Assembly: GCA_026394605.1 (NCBI GenBank)
Contig: JAPKXY010000029.1
Location: 16,427 to 80,426 of the forward strand
DNA: 64,000 bases
Origin: Methanoregula sp.
Lineage (GTDB): Archaea; Halobacteriota; Methanomicrobia; Methanomicrobiales; Methanospirillaceae
Direction: 5' to 3'
Position numbers and translations under genes: made by a program. Below are positions 63,913-64,000 of this stretch, piece by piece. Numbering within the stretch: position 1 is the stretch's first letter; each line of letters starts with the position of its first letter. The notes below the pieces were generated by a model, which did no database searches, was not told the DNA's origin, and saw only the letters and a list, made by a program, of their open reading frames with translations.

Positions 63913-64000
63913 ATTCTACTACTCTATCCTCCCATTGATAAAGGATGTGTCTGGCTGATGTTAAATTCCGGAAATTTTTAAAAAAAATTTAAAAAAAATC

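Noticed and set aside
1..64000. CRISPR arrays, insertion sequences, prophage or integrated plasmid
   Set aside because: No regular direct repeats, transposase motifs, integrase or att-like duplications were seen; base composition is fairly even apart from AT-rich spacers.

Overview
The window looks like chromosomal DNA of a methanogenic archaeon, most probably order Methanomicrobiales (Methanoregula-like; the exact genus is inference). The evidence is a formylmethanofuran:H4MPT formyltransferase gene (ftr), a heterodisulfide-reductase-A-like flavoprotein, digeranylgeranylglyceryl-phosphate synthase for ether lipids, archaeal RNase P proteins, proteasome alpha subunit, L15e and L37Ae, NAC, prefoldin, archaeal-type CoaD, an intron in tRNA-Tyr, and many promoters with TATA boxes and short or absent leaders. 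There are no CRISPR arrays, insertion sequences or obvious prophage.

Layout. 1-6.3 kb: SLC13/ArsB-like permease, lipoprotein, archaeal riboflavin reductase, a sensor kinase/response regulator pair and a manganese exporter. 6.5-12.7 kb: a LysE exporter and a Liv-type ABC transporter split into two convergent units (ATPases on +, permeases and binding protein on -). 12.9-25.3 kb: SPFH protein, DHH phosphoesterase, MetRS, HEAT-repeat protein, secreted and membrane proteins, a frameshifted PH-domain gene, a PH/zinc-ribbon membrane protein and tRNA-Phe, -Asp and -Tyr. 25.4-36.7 kb: a LeuA-family synthase, then the archaeal proteasome/RNase P superoperon (rpl15e-rnp3-rnp2-psmA-sdo1-rpl37Ae-rpoP-pcc1-pfdB) without the usual exosome genes, moaC and nnr, and a + strand run of a RecJ-like nuclease, PUA protein, NAC and TrmI. 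36.7-46 kb: a three-gene UDP-aminouronate cassette, pyrBI, coaD, and an overlapping run of gamma-carbonic-anhydrase-like protein, HdrA-like protein and MtnA, followed by a DUF116 gene. 46-57 kb: UbiA prenyltransferase, Trm1, DRG GTPase, pilin, tRNA-Arg and -Glu, hexuloisomerase, a decayed transporter, an ABC-2 exporter, a HemK2-like methyltransferase and hicB with a wrecked hicA. 57-64 kb: membrane and secreted proteins, a paralogue of the PH protein, ftr with a formyl-THF cyclo-ligase-like gene, and lipoproteins.

The most unusual signals are these. (1) Two secreted helical proteins (19.4-20.2 kb and 62.5-63.0 kb) align without gaps over about 80 residues and carry a related upstream element of about 66 nt at exactly the same distance (73 nt) from their start codons; the second gene has an in-frame TAG inside the conserved domain. 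(2) A small-multidrug-export-family gene has both an A-run frameshift and an in-frame TAG. (3) Two large PH-like/TM/C-terminal-domain paralogues form an apparently undescribed envelope family. (4) Several genes show clear decay: the bPH2 frameshift, the hicA remnant and a tRNA-like relic. TAG ends at least six ordinary genes here, so general TAG recoding is unlikely.
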